From: an uncultured Massilia sp.
GTDB lineage: Bacteria; Pseudomonadota; Gammaproteobacteria; Burkholderiales; Burkholderiaceae_D
Assembly: GCA_913777025.1 (NCBI GenBank)
Contig: CAJYQM010000292.1
Span: 1 to 50,180, forward strand
Direction of reading: 5' to 3'
Length of the DNA: 50,180 bases
Shown here: positions 30,894-39,732 of the stretch, piece by piece
How positions within the stretch are numbered: the first letter of the stretch is position 1
Layout of the letters: every line of letters begins with the position of its first letter
The notes under the pieces: generated by a model
The model's database searches: none
What the model was told of the DNA's origin: nothing
What the model saw: the letters and a program-made list of their open reading frames with translations, nothing else
Made by a program: the position numbers and the translations under genes

Positions 30894-31234
30894 AGCCGCG
30901 CACCTGGGCCATCCTGGCGGCGGTGGTGCTCTTGACCGTGCTGCCGCTGTGGTTCGCCGCCGCACCGCCCGCAACGCCGGGGGCCGAGGCGCCGGCCATG
31001 TTCGGCGGTTCCGACGACCGCGCGCAGCAGGCGATCGGCAGCATCGCGCCGGCATATCGACCCTGGTTCGAGCCGGTGTTCCAGCCGGCCAGCGGCGAGA
31101 TCGCCTCGCTGCTGTTCGCGCTGCAGGCGGCCGTGGGCGCCGGCGTGATCGGTTTCTGGCTCGGCCTGTCGGTGGCGCGCGAACGCGCGCGCCGCGCCGA
31201 TGGCGCAGCCGCACAGGACACCCGTGCGGATTGA
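30890..31234 (+). CDS. cbiN: Cobalt transporter accessory protein CbiN
   Basis: A 114-residue protein with an N-terminal helix ([18 protein letters not shown]), a periplasmic loop containing [12 protein letters not shown] and [11 protein letters not shown], and a second helix ([23 protein letters not shown]), the CbiN topology. It pairs with CbiM to load cobalt. The sequence F-x-G-x-D-x-x-A and the YRPW-x-x-P segment are typical. It is translationally coupled to cbiM (ATGA), and its end overlaps the cbiQ start region. Confidence 0.9.
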   Translation: MKPRTWAILAAVVLLTVLPLWFAAAPPATPGAEAPAMFGGSDDRAQQAIGSIAPAYRPWFEPVFQPASGEIASLLFALQAAVGAGVIGFWLGLSVARERARRADGAAAQDTRAD

Positions 31235-31958
31235 TACGGCTGCCTATGCCTGCCGCTGGCGCGGCGTGGCGCCGTCCGCCAAGGCGCTGTTCGCGCTGGC
31301 GGGCATCGTCGCGGCCTGGGTTGCGGTCAGCCCCGGTGCGCTCGCCTTATTGGCGCTGCTGTCGATGCTGGTGACGCTGCTGGGCGCGCGCGTGGCCTGG
31401 CGTACTTATATCGGTGTGCTGCTCGCGCCGCTCGGCTTCCTGCTGCTGTCCTGCCTGACGATGCTGGTCTCGTCCGGCGCGGATGGCGGCTGGCACCCGG
31501 TGCCGGCGCTGCTGCCGAGGGTCGCGGTGACCGCCTTGCGCTCGCTGGCGGTGCTGGCGGCGCTGCTCGGCCTCGTGCTCACCACGCCGCTGCCCGACCT
31601 GCTGGCGCTGCTGCGCCGGCTGCGCGTGCCCGAATTGCTGCTGGACCTGATGGCACTGAGCTACCGCATGCTGTTCGTGCTGCGCCAGGCCTGGGATGAA
31701 GGCGTGACCGCGCAAAGCGCGCGCCTGGGCTACCGCGGCTGGCGCCATGCCTGGCGTTCGACCGGGCTGCTGGCCGGCCAGATGGCAGTGCAGGTGTGGC
31801 AGCGCGCCGCGGCGCTGCAGATGGCGGCCGACGCGCGCGGCTACCAGGGCAGCCTGCGCTTCTTGCCCGCCGACTATCCGCGGGCGCGGCGCCAGAATGC
31901 CTGTGCCTTGCTGGCCGGCGCGGTGCTGCTGGCCATCGCCGTGGGGGACCGGCTGTGA
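31200..31958 (+). CDS. cbiQ: Cobalt ECF transporter T-component CbiQ
   Basis: A 252-residue coupling membrane subunit. Five to six hydrophobic segments and the two cytoplasmic Ala-Arg-x coupling motifs fit CbiQ: SARLGYRGWRHAW and AADARGYQGSLR. The ATG at 31200 overlaps cbiN by 35 bases; a GTG at 31224 ([12 protein letters not shown]) is an alternative with an 11-base overlap, and neither has a clear ribosome site. The stop overlaps the cbiO start in GTGA. It connects the CbiMN substrate site to the CbiO ATPase. Confidence 0.92.
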   Translation: MAQPHRTPVRIDTAAYACRWRGVAPSAKALFALAGIVAAWVAVSPGALALLALLSMLVTLLGARVAWRTYIGVLLAPLGFLLLSCLTMLVSSGADGGWHPVPALLPRVAVTALRSLAVLAALLGLVLTTPLPDLLALLRRLRVPELLLDLMALSYRMLFVLRQAWDEGVTAQSARLGYRGWRHAWRSTGLLAGQMAVQVWQRAAALQMAADARGYQGSLRFLPADYPRARRQNACALLAGAVLLAIAVGDRL

Positions 31959-32815
31959 CCCCATTGCTCGAATTGCAGGCGATCGACCACGTGTTCGCCG
32001 ACGGCAGCACCGGGCTGCGCAGCTGCAGCCTGGCCCTGGCGCGCGGCCGCCGCCATGCGCTGCTGGGCGCGAACGGCGCCGGCAAGACGACCCTGCTGCA
32101 GCACCTGAACGGCTTGCTGCGCCCGAGCGCGGGCCGTTTGCTGCTCGACGGCCGGCCCGTCGACTACCGGCGCGCCGGCCTGGCGGACCTGCGGCGCCGC
32201 GTCGGCCTGGTGTTCCAGAACCCGGACCGGCAACTGTTCTCGGCCCAGGTCGAGGAAGACGTCTCCTTCGGTCCGCTGAACCTGGGGCTGGATGCCGCCA
32301 CCGTGCGCGCGCGCGTGGCCGCCGCGCTGGATGCGGTCGGCATGCGCGAGTACGCGCAGCGCCCCGTGCACCACCTGAGCTTCGGCCAGAAGAAGCGCGT
32401 CTGCATCGCCGGCGTGCTGGCGATGGAGCCCGAGGTGCTGCTGCTGGACGAGCCGATGGCCGGGCTGGACGCGCCGATGCAAGCCGAACTGGCACAGCTG
32501 CTCGACAGCCTGGCCGCCCGCGGCGTGACCGTCCTGCTGTCCACCCACGACATCGATTTCGCCTACGGCTGGGCCGACGACCTGCACCTGATGGTGGCCG
32601 GGCGCTGCATCGCCTCCGGCCCGGCGCCCGCCGTGGTCGCCCAGGCCGGGCTGCTGCACGCCAGCGGCCAGCGCCTGCCGCTGGCGCTCGCGCTGCATGC
32701 GCACCTGGTGGCGCGCGGCGTGCTGCCGTGCGGTGCGGCACCGCGCACCGTGGAAGCCGTGCTGGACGCGCTGCCGGTCGTGCCCATCCATTCTCAACAA
32801 GGGAACCCAATATGA
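31955..32815 (+). CDS. cbiO: Cobalt ECF transporter ATPase CbiO
   Basis: A 286-residue ABC ATPase: Walker A GANGAGKTTL (about residues 37-46), Q-loop VFQNPDRQLF typical of ECF ATPases, signature LSFGQKKRV (a CbiO-like variant of LSGGQ), Walker B VLLLDEPMAGLD, and the H-loop STHDIDF. It uses a GTG start at 31955, overlapping the cbiQ stop by four bases; an upstream in-frame start would lie inside cbiQ and is not supported. The C-terminal extension (about 230-286) is normal for CbiO. Confidence 0.94.
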   Translation: MTPLLELQAIDHVFADGSTGLRSCSLALARGRRHALLGANGAGKTTLLQHLNGLLRPSAGRLLLDGRPVDYRRAGLADLRRRVGLVFQNPDRQLFSAQVEEDVSFGPLNLGLDAATVRARVAAALDAVGMREYAQRPVHHLSFGQKKRVCIAGVLAMEPEVLLLDEPMAGLDAPMQAELAQLLDSLAARGVTVLLSTHDIDFAYGWADDLHLMVAGRCIASGPAPAVVAQAGLLHASGQRLPLALALHAHLVARGVLPCGAAPRTVEAVLDALPVVPIHSQQGNPI

Positions 32816-33615
32816 CATCCGCCACCCGCGCCGACACCCTCGGCAAGGTCTGGTTCGTGGGCGCCGGCCCCGGCGACCCGGAACTCCTCACCGTCAAGGG
32901 CCGCAGGCTGCTGGAGCAGGCCGGCGCGATCCTGTTCGCCGGCTCGCTGGTCGACCAGGCCGCCACCCTGTACGCGCCGCCCGGCTGCGTGATCCGCGAT
33001 TCCAAGGACATGACGCTCGAAGAGATGACGGCCTGGCTGGCCGAGCAGGCGCGCGCGCACGCGACTGTGGTGCGCCTGCAGACCGGCGACCCCGGCCTGT
33101 ACGGCGCGCTGATCGAGATGGCGCGCCCGCTCACGGCGGCCGGCATCGAGTGGGCGGTGGTGCCGGGCGTGTCGTCGGCGATGGCGTCGATGGCGGCGGC
33201 GGGCGAGTCGATGACGCTGCCCGAGGTCACCCAGACCGTCATCCTCACGCGCGTCGAAGGCCGCACGCCGATGCCGGACGGCGAAGACCTGGCCAGCCTG
33301 GCCGCGCACCGCAGTACGCTGTGCATCTTCCTGTCGATCACGCTGATGTACAAGATCGAAGCCGCGCTGCGCGCCGCCGGCTGGCCCGAGGATTCCCCGA
33401 TGCTGGTGGTGCACAAGGCCAGCTGGCCGGGCGAGGAAAAGATCATCCGCGGCACGCTGGCCGACATCAAGGCGCGCTGCCGCGAGGCCGGCGTGGCCAG
33501 CCAGGCGATGATCGTCGCCAGCCCGACCCTGGGCGCGCTGCACTGGGACACCCTGGTGCGCTCCAAGCTCTACGACCCCACTTTCACCCATCGCTTCAGG
33601 AAGGCCAGCGCATGA
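32812..33615 (+). CDS. cobM: Cobalt-precorrin-4 / precorrin-4 C11-methyltransferase (CobM/CbiF)
   Basis: A 267-residue SAM-dependent methyltransferase acting on the corrin ring at C-11. The class III methyltransferase motifs are VWFVGAGPGDPELLTVKG (13-30), the LQTGDPGLYGAL loop near 92-103, and VPGVSSAMASMAAAG. With CbiD and CbiG encoded further on, the substrate is more likely cobalt-precorrin-4 (CbiF role). The start overlaps the cbiO stop (ATGA) and the stop overlaps the cbiX start (ATGA). Confidence 0.93.
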   Translation: MTSATRADTLGKVWFVGAGPGDPELLTVKGRRLLEQAGAILFAGSLVDQAATLYAPPGCVIRDSKDMTLEEMTAWLAEQARAHATVVRLQTGDPGLYGALIEMARPLTAAGIEWAVVPGVSSAMASMAAAGESMTLPEVTQTVILTRVEGRTPMPDGEDLASLAAHRSTLCIFLSITLMYKIEAALRAAGWPEDSPMLVVHKASWPGEEKIIRGTLADIKARCREAGVASQAMIVASPTLGALHWDTLVRSKLYDPTFTHRFRKASA

Positions 33616-34601
33616 ACCAAGTCATCTTTACTCCCTCCGTCACGCTGAACCCGGAAGACACCGTCCTGATCGTCGGCCACGGCTCGCGCGAGGATTCCGG
33701 CAATCAGGAAATCCGCGAGTTCACGGCCCAGTGGCGCGCGCGCCGGCCGGACCTGCGCATCGAACTGTGCTTCATCGAGTTCGCGCCGCCCGAGCTGAAC
33801 GCCGCCCTGCTGGATGCCGCGCGCACCTCGCGCCGTGTGCTGGTGGTGCCGCTGATCCTGAATGCGGCCGGCCACGTCAAGATGGAGATCCCGGAAGCGG
33901 TCGAGCAGGCGCGCATCGCCTGCCCGCAGGCCGAGATCCTGCTGGCGCCGCACCTGACCGCCTGCGATCCGATCCTGGCCATCCTCAAGCGCCGCCTGCG
34001 CAAGGCCATGAACGCGCTGGACATGCCGGATCCCACCACCACCGGTGTCGTGCTGCTGGGGCGCGGCTCGTCCGACCGCGGCGCCAACGGCGAGATGGCA
34101 AAGATGGCGCGCTGGCTGCTGGAAGAGGGCGACCATGAACTGGTCGATCTGGCCTTTACCGGCATCACCTGGCCGCGCCTGGAAAAAGTGGTGCAGCGCC
34201 AGGTCCTGCTCGGGATGCGCCAGGTCGTGGTGCTGCCCTACTACCTGTACACCGGCACGCTGATGCAGCGCATCCACCGCCAGGTCGAACACCTGCGCGG
34301 CCAGTACCCGCAGGTGCGCTTCACCTGCAGCGAGCACTTCGGCTTCGAGAAGGAGATCTTCGAGCTGATGGACCAGCGCGTGAACGATCTGCGTGCAGGC
34401 GTCGCGGACAGCCGCCTGCCCTGCGACGGCTGCAGCTACCGCGAGCTCGCGCACGACCTGGGACACGGTCACTCGCACGCGCATACCCACGACCATGCGC
34501 ATGCGAACGGCCACGAGCACCATGAGCACGGCCACGCACATGGCCACGAGCACGGTCACGATCATGCTCACTCACATGAGCACGTGAAGGAAACCCTATG
34601 A
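33612..34601 (+). CDS. cbiX: Sirohydrochlorin cobaltochelatase CbiX, with a His-rich C-terminal tail
   Basis: A 329-residue two-domain (long-type) class II chelatase inserting cobalt into sirohydrochlorin. Metal-site residues His23 (VGHGSRED) and His88 (NAAGHVKMEIP) have the spacing of the small CbiX protein; the second-domain counterpart of the first is GRGSSD, without His. Cys residues in LPCDGCSYR (near 270) precede an unusual tail, residues 279-329, with 21 His in 51 residues, mostly as HxH with Gly, Ala, Asp or Glu between. Such tails bind cobalt or nickel and may hold metal for the active site. It is coupled to cobM and cbiC by ATGA overlaps. Confidence 0.93.
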   Translation: MNQVIFTPSVTLNPEDTVLIVGHGSREDSGNQEIREFTAQWRARRPDLRIELCFIEFAPPELNAALLDAARTSRRVLVVPLILNAAGHVKMEIPEAVEQARIACPQAEILLAPHLTACDPILAILKRRLRKAMNALDMPDPTTTGVVLLGRGSSDRGANGEMAKMARWLLEEGDHELVDLAFTGITWPRLEKVVQRQVLLGMRQVVVLPYYLYTGTLMQRIHRQVEHLRGQYPQVRFTCSEHFGFEKEIFELMDQRVNDLRAGVADSRLPCDGCSYRELAHDLGHGHSHAHTHDHAHANGHEHHEHGHAHGHEHGHDHAHSHEHVKETL

Positions 34602-35278
34602 GCACCGTGAACACCGTCACCGAGCAGCTGACCCGCGCCGGCCAGGTCATCGAGCACGACAGCTTCGCGATCATCGACGCCGAAGTGGGCGAACATGCCT
34701 ACACCGAGGCCCAGTGGCCGATCGTGCGCCGCATGATCCATGCGAACGCCGACTTCGACTTCAACGGCCTCACCGCCTTCCACCCGGACGCGGTGGAGGC
34801 CGGCGTCAAAGCAATGCTGGCCAGCGCCGCGCCGGTCGTGGCCGACGTCGAGATGATCTGTTCCGGCCTGTCGCAGCCGCGCCTGGGCCACTTCGGCATG
34901 AAGACGCACCAGTTCATCAGCGACGACGACGTGATCGAGCTTGCGAAGCGCGAAGACACCACGCGCGCCGTGCAGGCGATGCGCAAGGCCCATCGCCTGG
35001 GCCTGTTCGACGGCGCCATCGTCGGCATCGGCAACGCGCCCACCGCGCTGATCGAACTGGTGCGCCTGATCCGCGAAGAGGGCGTGCGCCCGGCGCTGGT
35101 GGTCGGCATGCCGGTCGGCTTCGTGTCGGCGGCCGAATCCAAGGAGCTGATGGCCGAGGTGAACGAGGTGCCGTGGATCGTGATCCGCGGCCGCAAGGGC
35201 GGTTCGACGCTGGTGGTGGCGGCCTTGCACGCGCTGCTGGCGCTGGCCGAGGCGCGCCAGAAAGCCGGGCAAGCATGA
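34598..35278 (+). CDS. cbiC: Cobalt-precorrin-8 methylmutase (CbiC/CobH)
   Basis: A 226-residue isomerase that moves the C-11 methyl to C-12, giving (cobalt-)hydrogenobyrinic/cobyrinic acid. The conserved catalytic His48 lies in VRRMIHANADFDF; the ICSGLSQPRLG, FDGAIVGIGNAPTAL and VVGMPVGFVSAAESK segments are typical. Cytoplasmic, complete length. The start overlaps cbiX by ATGA and the stop overlaps cbiD by ATGA. Confidence 0.94.
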   Translation: MSTVNTVTEQLTRAGQVIEHDSFAIIDAEVGEHAYTEAQWPIVRRMIHANADFDFNGLTAFHPDAVEAGVKAMLASAAPVVADVEMICSGLSQPRLGHFGMKTHQFISDDDVIELAKREDTTRAVQAMRKAHRLGLFDGAIVGIGNAPTALIELVRLIREEGVRPALVVGMPVGFVSAAESKELMAEVNEVPWIVIRGRKGGSTLVVAALHALLALAEARQKAGQA

Positions 35279-36462
35279 AGGACAAGGCCGCGGCCGAACG
35301 CGGCACCCGTACCGGCTTCACCACCGGCGCCTGCGCCGCCGCGGCCGCGCGCGCGGCGGTGCTGGGGCTGGCGGGCGGCAGCGTGCCCGGCGAGATCGAA
35401 AGCCTGCTGCCGAACGGCACCCGGGTGCGCTTTACCGTGAACGACGGCCGCAGCGATGGCGCGAGCGCGCACGCGATGGTCGTGAAATTCGCCGGCGACG
35501 ATCCGGACTGCACCGACGGCGCCCACCTGACGGTCGACCTGCGCCTGCTGCCCGGCCAGGCCGGCGTCGTCACCTGGATCGCCGGCGATGGCGTCGGCAC
35601 GGTGACGATGCCGGGTCTCGGCCTGGAGGTCGGCGGCCCCGCCATCAACCCGGTGCCGCGCCGGAACATCGCCGACAACCTGCGCGAAGCGGCGCCGCAG
35701 CTGCTGCTCGAGCATGGCATCGAGGTCACGATCAGCGTACCGGACGGCCAGGTCATGGCCAAGAAGACCACCAATGCGCGCCTGGGCATCCTGGGCGGGA
35801 TCAGCATCCTCGGTACTACCGGCATCGTCAAGCCCTACTCGACCGCCGCCTGGCGCGCCAGCGTGGTGCAGGGCGTGCAGGTGGCGGCGACCACAGGCCA
35901 CGACCTGGTGGCGCTGACCACCGGCGGGCGCACCGAGACCTTCGCGATGGCGACGCTGCGCGCGGAACGGCCCGAACTGCCGTCGGCCTGCTTCGTGCAG
36001 ATGGGCGACTTCCTGCGCTATGCGCTGGACGAAGCCGCGGCGCAGGGCATCGGGCTGGTGGTGCTGGCGGTCATGGTCGGCAAGCTGACCAAGATCGCGC
36101 AGGGCGAGACCATCACCCACGCCAACCGCAGCGAGGTCGACACCGACCTGGTGGCCGAGATCGCGCGCCGCATCGGCGCGGCCCCGGAAGATTGCGCGGC
36201 GATCGCCGCCGCCGAGACCGCGCGCTTCGGCGCCGAGCTGATGGTCGAGCGCGGCCTGGGCGACGCCTTCCACCGCGAACTGGCGCAGGCCGCGATCGAC
36301 ACCTTGACCGCGCCCGACCGCTATGGCCGCGCCTTCCAGCTGCGCGTGATCGTCACCGATTTCAACAACCAGCAAGTGGCCGACGTGTGGTCGCTTCCCG
36401 CCGAGAAGGCGCCGCGGGCCGGCGCGCGCATCGGCATCGACCACATCCTCGATAAGGACTGA
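35275..36462 (+). CDS. cbiD: Cobalt-precorrin-5B C1-methyltransferase CbiD
   Basis: A 395-residue SAM-dependent enzyme specific to the early-cobalt (anaerobic) pathway. The diagnostic N-terminus is RTGFTTGACAAAAARAA (12-28), then NPVPRRNIADNL, the GGISILGTTGIVKPYS segment and TTGGRTE. It is a marker that this operon follows the CbiD/CbiG route rather than the CobG/CobF oxygen-dependent route. The ATG at 35275 overlaps cbiC by four bases and fits the family start; upstream frame inside cbiC is not coding. Four bases separate its stop from the next ATG. Confidence 0.94.
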   Translation: MKDKAAAERGTRTGFTTGACAAAAARAAVLGLAGGSVPGEIESLLPNGTRVRFTVNDGRSDGASAHAMVVKFAGDDPDCTDGAHLTVDLRLLPGQAGVVTWIAGDGVGTVTMPGLGLEVGGPAINPVPRRNIADNLREAAPQLLLEHGIEVTISVPDGQVMAKKTTNARLGILGGISILGTTGIVKPYSTAAWRASVVQGVQVAATTGHDLVALTTGGRTETFAMATLRAERPELPSACFVQMGDFLRYALDEAAAQGIGLVVLAVMVGKLTKIAQGETITHANRSEVDTDLVAEIARRIGAAPEDCAAIAAAETARFGAELMVERGLGDAFHRELAQAAIDTLTAPDRYGRAFQLRVIVTDFNNQQVADVWSLPAEKAPRAGARIGIDHILDKD

Positions 36463-36466
36463 ATCC

Positions 36467-37777
36467 ATGGACACCACCATCAAGGATCCCAACCCCTGCC
36501 GCGTGATCGGCATCCTCGACGACGGCGTCGCCAGCCTGGGCGCCACGGCGCGCGCCTGGCTGAGCAATGCCGACGTGGTGATCGGCGCGACGCGCACGCT
36601 GGCGCTGCTGCAGGACGAATTCAAGCCGGGCGCCATCCGGCACGACCTGACCGGCCGCATGAAGGAGGTGCCCGGGTGGGTGCGCGCGGCGCGCAGCGAC
36701 CATCTTGCCTGCGTGGTGCTGGCGACCGGCGACCCGCTGTGCCACGGCATCGCGCCCTACCTGGCCCAGCACCTGTGCGTGCAGGCGCTCGACATCCTGC
36801 CCAACCTGTCGACGCTGCAGCTGGCCTGCGCGCGCATCGGACTGGCCTGGCAGGAAGCGCGCATCGTATCCGTGCATGCGCGCGACGCCGGCGAATGGTC
36901 GCGCGGCAGCCCGCCCACGCACGGCCTGTACGCGCTGGCCCAGGCCGCGCGTGCCCATGCCCGCCTGCTGGTGCTGACCAGTCCGGACAACAGCCCGGAC
37001 CGCATCGCGCGCATGCTGGTGGCCGAAGGCCTGGCCGACGATTTCCAGATGGCGGTGGCGGAAAACCTGCTGCAGCCGGAAGAACGCGTGCTGGCCGAAC
37101 TGAACCCGGTTGACGCGGCGCAGATGCGCTTCGCGGCGCTGAACGTGGTGCTGCTGTGGCGCGTGACGCCGCTGCCGCAACCGGTGCGGTTCGGCTTGGC
37201 CGACAACACGTTCGTGCAGCGCCAGCCCGAGAAGGGCTTGATCACCAAGCAGGAAGTGCGCGCGGTCAGCCTGGCGCGCCTGCAGCTGCGGTCGAACAGC
37301 GTGGTCTGGGACATCGGCGCCGGGTCCGGTTCCGTCGGCCTGGAAGCGGCGAGATTGTGCCCGCAGGGCCACGTGTACGCCATCGAAAAGAACGAGGCGG
37401 ACTTTGCGATCGCGGGCCAGAACCACGCCGCCTTTGGCGTTTCCAACTACAGCCTGTTGCACGGCAAGGCGCCGGAAGGCCTGGACGCATGGCCCGATCC
37501 TGACGCCGTGTTCATCGGCGGCTCTGGCGGCGAACTGGCCACGCTGATCGACGGCATCCTGGGCCGCCTGCGCCCGGGGGGCAACCTGGTCATGAACTTC
37601 GTCACGCTGGAAAACCTGGCCACGGCCACCGCCGCGCTGCAGGCGATCGAAGGCGTGGCCTGGGACGTGCTGCAGCTGCAGGCCGCGCGCAGCAAGCCGA
37701 TCTTGCACATGCACCGCATGGCGGCCGAGAACCCGGTGTGGATCGTGTGTGCGCGCCGCGAGGGAGAAGCGCCATGA
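36467..37777 (+). CDS. cbiET: Bifunctional (cobalt-)precorrin-6B/7 methyltransferase CbiE-CbiT (CobL-like)
   Basis: A 436-residue fusion. The CbiE half (about 10-215) is a class III methyltransferase (VIGILDDGVASLGATARAWL; LATGDPLCHGIAPYL; SVHAR). The CbiT half (about 245-425) is a class I Rossmann methyltransferase with KGLITKQEVRAVSLARL, the SAM loop VWDIGAGSGSVGLEAA (~279-294) and VFIGGSGG. Together they methylate C-5 and C-15 and decarboxylate the C-12 acetate. The fusion matches CobL architecture; in many anaerobic-type operons the two are separate genes. Its stop overlaps the next start. Confidence 0.93.
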   Translation: MDTTIKDPNPCRVIGILDDGVASLGATARAWLSNADVVIGATRTLALLQDEFKPGAIRHDLTGRMKEVPGWVRAARSDHLACVVLATGDPLCHGIAPYLAQHLCVQALDILPNLSTLQLACARIGLAWQEARIVSVHARDAGEWSRGSPPTHGLYALAQAARAHARLLVLTSPDNSPDRIARMLVAEGLADDFQMAVAENLLQPEERVLAELNPVDAAQMRFAALNVVLLWRVTPLPQPVRFGLADNTFVQRQPEKGLITKQEVRAVSLARLQLRSNSVVWDIGAGSGSVGLEAARLCPQGHVYAIEKNEADFAIAGQNHAAFGVSNYSLLHGKAPEGLDAWPDPDAVFIGGSGGELATLIDGILGRLRPGGNLVMNFVTLENLATATAALQAIEGVAWDVLQLQAARSKPILHMHRMAAENPVWIVCARREGEAP

Positions 37778-38565
37778 GCGGCACTCTGTACGGGATCTCA
37801 CTCGGCCCCGGCGACCCCGGCCTGATCACGCGCGCGGCCTGGGAGCAATTGCAGCGCCGCGACGCCGTCTGGGTCTACCCGGCACGCAGCGGCAAGACGC
37901 CGAGCTACGCCTTCGACATCGTGCAGCGCGCGGGCCTTGCGCCGCCCGAGGAGCACGCGCTGCTGCTGTTCCCGATGACGCACGACGGCGAAAAGCTGGC
38001 GCGCGCCTGGATGAAGGCGGCCGACACCGTGCTGCCCTGGCTGCGCGCGGGCCGCGACGTGCTGTTCCTGGTCGAAGGCGACGCCAGCACCTATGCCACC
38101 TTCGGCCACCTGGCGCGGACCGTGCGTGCGCTCGACGCCGGCGTGGGCGTGAAGATCATCGCCGGCGTCAACGCCTTTGCCGCCGCCTGCGCATCGGTCG
38201 ACGTGCCCTTTGCCGAGCAGGACGACACCGTCGCCATCGTGCCCGCCGCCTATGGCGTGAGCGCGGTCGACCGCCTGCTGCCGGACTTCGACACGCTGGT
38301 GCTGATGAAAGTAAAACCGCTGCTGGATGAATTGATCGACTGGCTCGAGCGGCGCGATCTGCTTTCCGGCGCCCACTTCATCGAACGCGTGGGCGCGCCG
38401 GACGAACGGCGCTTCAGCGGCGGCGAGATCCTGGCGCTGCGCGGCACGAAGGTCAGCTACCTGTCGCTGCTGATCGTGAAACACCCGCACCGCATCCGCG
38501 GCGAACGCATCAAGGGCTGCCTCAAGAAGAGCGGCCCGCAACCTCTCGATATGGAGACTGCATGA
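37774..38565 (+). CDS. cobI: Cobalt-factor II / precorrin-2 C20-methyltransferase (CbiL/CobI)
   Basis: A 263-residue class III methyltransferase that adds the C-20 methyl to the ring just after cobalt insertion. Motifs: GTLYGISLGPGDPGLITRAA (3-22), the LVEGDASTYATFGHL loop, and IIAGVNAFAAACASVDVPFAEQDD. The SYLSLLIVKHP ending is typical. The start at 37774 is fixed by the family N-terminus MSGTLYG and the ATGA overlap with the gene before. Confidence 0.92.
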   Translation: MSGTLYGISLGPGDPGLITRAAWEQLQRRDAVWVYPARSGKTPSYAFDIVQRAGLAPPEEHALLLFPMTHDGEKLARAWMKAADTVLPWLRAGRDVLFLVEGDASTYATFGHLARTVRALDAGVGVKIIAGVNAFAAACASVDVPFAEQDDTVAIVPAAYGVSAVDRLLPDFDTLVLMKVKPLLDELIDWLERRDLLSGAHFIERVGAPDERRFSGGEILALRGTKVSYLSLLIVKHPHRIRGERIKGCLKKSGPQPLDMETA

Positions 38566-39308
38566 GCAACCCGACACCGCGCCTCTGCCTGGTGGCCATC
38601 ACCAAGCACGGCGCCGCCCAGGCCGCGCGCCTGGCCCTCGACCTGCCGGAAGCCGACATCTGCACCTCGGCCAAGTTCGCGGCCACCTTCGCGCAACTGC
38701 CGAACAGCGTGCGCGCCTATGACGGCGCCCTGCGCGACGAGATCGGCCCGCTGTTCGCCGGCTACGACCAGATCGTGTTCTTCGTGTCGCTGGGCGCCGT
38801 CGTGCGCCTGATCGCGCCGCACCTGCGCAGCAAGGATGAAGACCCGGGCGTGATCGTGGTCGACGACGCCGGCCAGTACGTCATCCCCGTGCTGTCCGGC
38901 CACGTCGGCGGCGCCAACGAGTGGAGCGAGCGCGTGGCCGACCTGCTGGGCGCGGCCCCGGTCCTGACCACGGCGTCCGACGTCGGCCGCACCATCCCGG
39001 TCGACATCCTGGGCCGCCACCTGGGCTGGCGCGTGGAGGCGCCGAAGATCAACATCACGCGCGTCTCGGCCCACGTGGTGAACGGCGAGCCGATCGCCTT
39101 CGTGCAGGAAGCCGGCAGTCCGGATTGGTGGACCCGCCCGACGCCGTTGCCCGACACGATCCACAAGTTCGCAAGCTTCGGCGACGTGCCGCTGGACCGT
39201 TACGCCGCCGTGCTGTGGGTGACGCACGCCGAGGTGCCGCCGGCGCAGTGGGAGGCGCTGCACGAGCGCCTGGTGGTCTACCGCCCGCCCGAGGAGGATG
39301 GACAGTGA
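38562..39308 (+). CDS. cbiG: Cobalt-precorrin-5A hydrolase CbiG, N-terminal and central domains
   Basis: A 248-residue protein with the N-terminal and mid CbiG domains: LVAITKHGAAQA start, IVFFVSLGAVVRLIAPHLRSK, VVDDAGQYVIPVLSGHVGGANEWSERVA and the TTASDVGRTIPVD segment. These open the delta-lactone of cobalt-precorrin-5A, releasing acetaldehyde. The usual ~110-residue C-terminal domain is not attached but is encoded by the next gene. The start overlaps cobI (ATGA). Confidence 0.9.
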   Translation: MSNPTPRLCLVAITKHGAAQAARLALDLPEADICTSAKFAATFAQLPNSVRAYDGALRDEIGPLFAGYDQIVFFVSLGAVVRLIAPHLRSKDEDPGVIVVDDAGQYVIPVLSGHVGGANEWSERVADLLGAAPVLTTASDVGRTIPVDILGRHLGWRVEAPKINITRVSAHVVNGEPIAFVQEAGSPDWWTRPTPLPDTIHKFASFGDVPLDRYAAVLWVTHAEVPPAQWEALHERLVVYRPPEEDGQ

Positions 39309-39315
39309 GGGCCGG

Positions 39316-39732
39316 ATGACGGCCTACACCATCGGCCTGGGCTGCGACCGCGGCGTGCTGCTCGCCACCGTGCGCGACGCCGTGCACCTGGCGCTGGCGC
39401 AGGCCGGCGCGCGGCCCGGGGAGGTGGTGGCCGCCGCCAGCATCACGCTCAAGCGCGACGAAGCGGCCCTGCTGGCGCTGGCGCAGGAGCAGGGCTGGCC
39501 GCTGCACTTCTATGAAGCGCAAGAGTTGGCAGCGGTGCCGGTGCCGAATCCTTCCGAGACCGTGCGCCGCTACACCGGCACGCCGTCGGTGAGCGAAGCG
39601 GCGGCGCTGCTGGCCGCCGGTCCCGCAAAGGGCCAGGCTGCGCCGGTGAGCGCGCTGGTCATCGAAAAATACAAACACCGGGGCACCGATGGCAAGAACG
39701 CCACCGTCTCCATCGCTAGGAAAACCATATGA
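39316..39732 (+). CDS. CbiG C-terminal domain protein (CobE-like)
   Basis: A 138-residue protein matching the CbiG C-terminal / CobE domain: YTIGLGCDRGV, then AASITLKRDEAALLALA, LHFYEAQELAAVPVPNPS and SVSEAAALLAAG. In most anaerobic-type operons this is fused to CbiG; here it is a separate frame. The ATG at 39316 has GTGAGGG 4 bases upstream and matches the family start; an ATG at 39298, overlapping cbiG by 11 bases, is an alternative. The stop overlaps the cobJ start. Confidence 0.87.
   Translation: MTAYTIGLGCDRGVLLATVRDAVHLALAQAGARPGEVVAAASITLKRDEAALLALAQEQGWPLHFYEAQELAAVPVPNPSETVRRYTGTPSVSEAAALLAAGPAKGQAAPVSALVIEKYKHRGTDGKNATVSIARKTI

Noticed and set aside
34450-34590. His-codon-rich stretch considered as a DNA tandem repeat or frameshift artefact
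   Set aside because: It is in frame to the end of cbiX, overlaps the cbiC start properly, and His-rich CbiX tails are known.
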